Of a stretch of 7,315 bases of DNA, positions 5,840 to 7,315 are shown piece by piece. Location: the NCBI GenBank assembly GCA_023386455.1, contig JAEWJO010000497.1:1-7315 (forward strand). Direction: 5' to 3'. This DNA is from Pseudomonadota bacterium (GTDB taxonomy: Bacteria > Myxococcota_A > Polyangia > Haliangiales > Haliangiaceae). The position numbers were made by a program, and so were the translations under genes. The notes under the pieces are model-generated. The model worked only from the letters and a program-made list of their open reading frames with translations, was not told where the DNA came from and made no database searches. Numbering within the stretch: the first letter of the stretch is position 1; each line of letters starts with the position of its first letter.

Positions 5840-7315
5840 AGCAGCATGTAGAGCAGCCAGGCGACGAACGAGCCGGCGACCGCGAGCACGAGCAGCATCA
5901 GCCCCAGGCCGCGCGCCAGCTTCAGCTTGTCGACGTTGCCGATGATCTCGCGCAGCTCCATCGCGCGCCGGTCCGCCTCGCCGATCTCGAGATCGATCTG
6001 GTCGATCGGCGAGAGCTGGGGGCCGAGCTCCCGCGGCCGATCGACGTAGAGCCGCTCGCCGAGCTCGAACAGCGCGTTGTCGCGCGCGGCCTCGGCCTCG
6101 GCTGCTGCCCGCTCGACGACCTTGCGCTTGGCGCCGATCGCCTCGAGCAGCTCGGTCGTGCGCTTCTGGTCCTCCTGCTCCGACCGGTCGAGCTCGCGCC
6201 GCTTCTTCTGCAGCTCGTTGCGATTGGCCTCGAGCGCGGCGATCCGCGGGTCGAGTGCGTCGAGCTCGGCCGCGAGCACGGGCTCGTCGCGCTGCACGGC
6301 CTTGAGATCGGCCTTGTACGTGACGATGTCGGCGTGGATGCCCGCCTTGTCCATCTTCTCGCCCTTCACCGAGACGAGCAGCGCCTCGGTGTCGGCGATC
6401 TTCTTCTTGATCCGCTGCACCTGCTCGCGCAGCTCGGCCGCCTTCTTGCGGACGCCGGCTGCTTCCTTCTCGAGCGGCTCGAGCTTCTTCGCGATCTCGG
6501 CGAGCGAGGCGTCGGTCTCCGACGTGTCGATCAGGTAGTTCTTCGACTTGTTCTCGCGATCGCGGCGCACGCGCTCGAGCTCGGCATCCGACGCCGACAC
6601 CGCGCCCGCGTGGCGGCCGCGCTCGTCCTCGATCGCGGCGAGCGACTCGTGGGCCTTGCCGAGCGCGGGGTGGTCGAACGCGTCGGTGATCACGGCCGTC
6701 CGGCCGAGCGTCACGAGGTGGCGGCGCCGCGACGTCTGCCGCAGCCCCTGCTTGCGCTCGAGCTCGGCGATCTCCTTCTTCGCCGAGCGCACGCCGCCGA
6801 GCGCGGTGAACACGTAGCGCACGTCGCCGACCACGCCGCGCTTGCGCCGCAGGGCCGCGCTCGGCCGCAGCGTCCCGACGGTCGCCTGGCGACCTCGCGG
6901 TGCCGGCGCCTGGATCTCCGTCGCGTCCGGTCGCTTCTCCTCGGTCTTGTCGCCGCGCTCGAACTTCGCGGTCTGCGGATCGATGAACGTGACGTCGCTG
7001 CGCGACGGCCGATCGTCCTCGAGCAGATCCTCGACCGGCGTCTCGCGGTCCGGAATCTTCAGCAGCGCCTCCGCCGCATCGCGCACCTTCGTCGCCTGCG
7101 AGCCGTCCGCACGCGGGTCGACGCGCGTCTCCGCGATCGTCTGGACCCCGCTGTCGAACTCGCCGACGGGCACCGGCAGGCGGATCGAATCGTCGACGAT
7201 CACGGCGGGCGTGCGCGCCTCGGACTGGAACGGCTTCTCGGTCGCGAATGGCTGCGCGGGGCCATCGAACCCGGCGCGCGGGAAGCGCGGGCCGCTCGTC
7301 GGCGCACGCCCGCTC
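5836..7315 (-). CDS. Long coiled-coil protein with C-terminal tail anchor, N-terminus outside the window
   Basis: I do not recognise the family. The frame is open from the window edge to a TAG at 5838-5836, giving 492 visible residues. A GTG at 7203 is a possible start, but the codons before it are equally G/C-biased and protein-like (for example PAQPFATEKPFQSEARTPAV), so the gene very likely begins beyond 7315. Residues 1 to about 155 are Pro/Arg/Asp-rich and probably disordered. Residues about 175-455 are rich in Glu, Lys, Arg and Ala with heptad-like spacing, for example LEPLEKEAAGVRKKAAELRE and LQKKRRELDRSEQEDQKR, indicating long coiled coils. The last 24 residues (LMLLVLAVAGSFVAWLLYMLL at the end) form one transmembrane helix with no residues after it, as in tail-anchored proteins, so the bulk should face the cytoplasm. 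A motif with L-x-x-LG and a later P-x-LG appears twice, at about 199-243 and 414-457. A structural or scaffolding role is plausible but unproven. Confidence 0.78.
   Translation of the reverse strand, partial: SGRAPTSGPRFPRAGFDGPAQPFATEKPFQSEARTPAVIVDDSIRLPVPVGEFDSGVQTIAETRVDPRADGSQATKVRDAAEALLKIPDRETPVEDLLEDDRPSRSDVTFIDPQTAKFERGDKTEEKRPDATEIQAPAPRGRQATVGTLRPSAALRRKRGVVGDVRYVFTALGGVRSAKKEIAELERKQGLRQTSRRRHLVTLGRTAVITDAFDHPALGKAHESLAAIEDERGRHAGAVSASDAELERVRRDRENKSKNYLIDTSETDASLAEIAKKLEPLEKEAAGVRKKAAELREQVQRIKKKIADTEALLVSVKGEKMDKAGIHADIVTYKADLKAVQRDEPVLAAELDALDPRIAALEANRNELQKKRRELDRSEQEDQKRTTELLEAIGAKRKVVERAAAEAEAARDNALFELGERLYVDRPRELGPQLSPIDQIDLEIGEADRRAMELREIIGNVDKLKLARGLGLMLLVLAVAGSFVAWLLYMLL

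Noticed and set aside
1..7315. High density of GATC, especially xxGATCG, suggesting a methylation or restriction signal
   Set aside because: Roughly 25 sites were counted by eye in the first 1800 bases, but nearly all arise from Ile codon ATC after a codon ending in G, so codon usage explains them.
1..7315. CRISPR arrays, tRNA or rRNA genes, insertion sequences, phage genes
   Set aside because: No regularly spaced repeats, no cloverleaf or rRNA-like sequence, no transposase or integrase motifs; genes fill essentially all the window.

Overview
The window is high-GC DNA, roughly 70% by eye, with strong G/C preference at third codon positions. It is tightly packed, with no gene-free stretch longer than 67 bases. 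Seven protein-coding genes can be supported, five on the minus strand and two on the plus strand. The codon pattern, the era-der and yfgM-bamB gene content, the OMP ending in phenylalanine and the lipoprotein all point to a GC-rich Gram-negative with an outer membrane. A deltaproteobacterial or Myxococcota-type genome is my best guess, but it is an inference from style and not a database match.

Layout from right to left, the direction of most transcription: (1) 7315-5836 minus, the C-terminal part of a long coiled-coil protein with a membrane helix at its very C-terminus; its N-terminus lies outside the window. (2) 5576-5839 plus, a small protein with about three membrane helices; its stop codon shares a CTAG with the stop of gene 1. 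(3) 5508-4579 minus, Era GTPase, divergent from gene 2. (4) 4582-3167 minus, Der (EngA) double GTPase, overlapping era by ATGA. (5) 2596-3156 plus, a small outer-membrane beta-barrel protein, convergent with der with a 10-base gap. (6) 2561-1797 minus, a YfgM-like TPR protein anchored in the inner membrane, divergent from gene 5 with a 34-base gap. (7) 1800-640 minus, a BamB-like eight-bladed propeller lipoprotein, overlapping gene 6 by GTGA. (8) 637-1 minus, an unrecognised protein starting 2 bases after the bamB stop and running off the window.

The core combines ribosome biogenesis (Era for the 30S subunit, Der for the 50S subunit) with envelope protein handling (YfgM at SecYEG/periplasmic chaperones, BamB in the BAM complex). 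In E. coli yfgM, bamB and der are adjacent in the order yfgM-bamB-der. Here the same set occurs with era-der upstream and yfgM-bamB downstream, and an inverted outer-membrane protein gene lies exactly between the two pairs. The OMP is a plausible client of BAM, but its placement alone does not prove a functional link.

I found no CRISPR array, tRNA, rRNA, insertion sequence, toxin-antitoxin pair or defence system. The most unusual points are two substitutions at nucleotide-contacting positions in the first G domain of Der, an 11-base AT-rich element repeated just upstream of the era and yfgM starts that looks like a near-leaderless promoter, and the tail-anchored coiled-coil protein with what looks like an internal duplication. 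Nothing here is strong evidence for a wholly new system.
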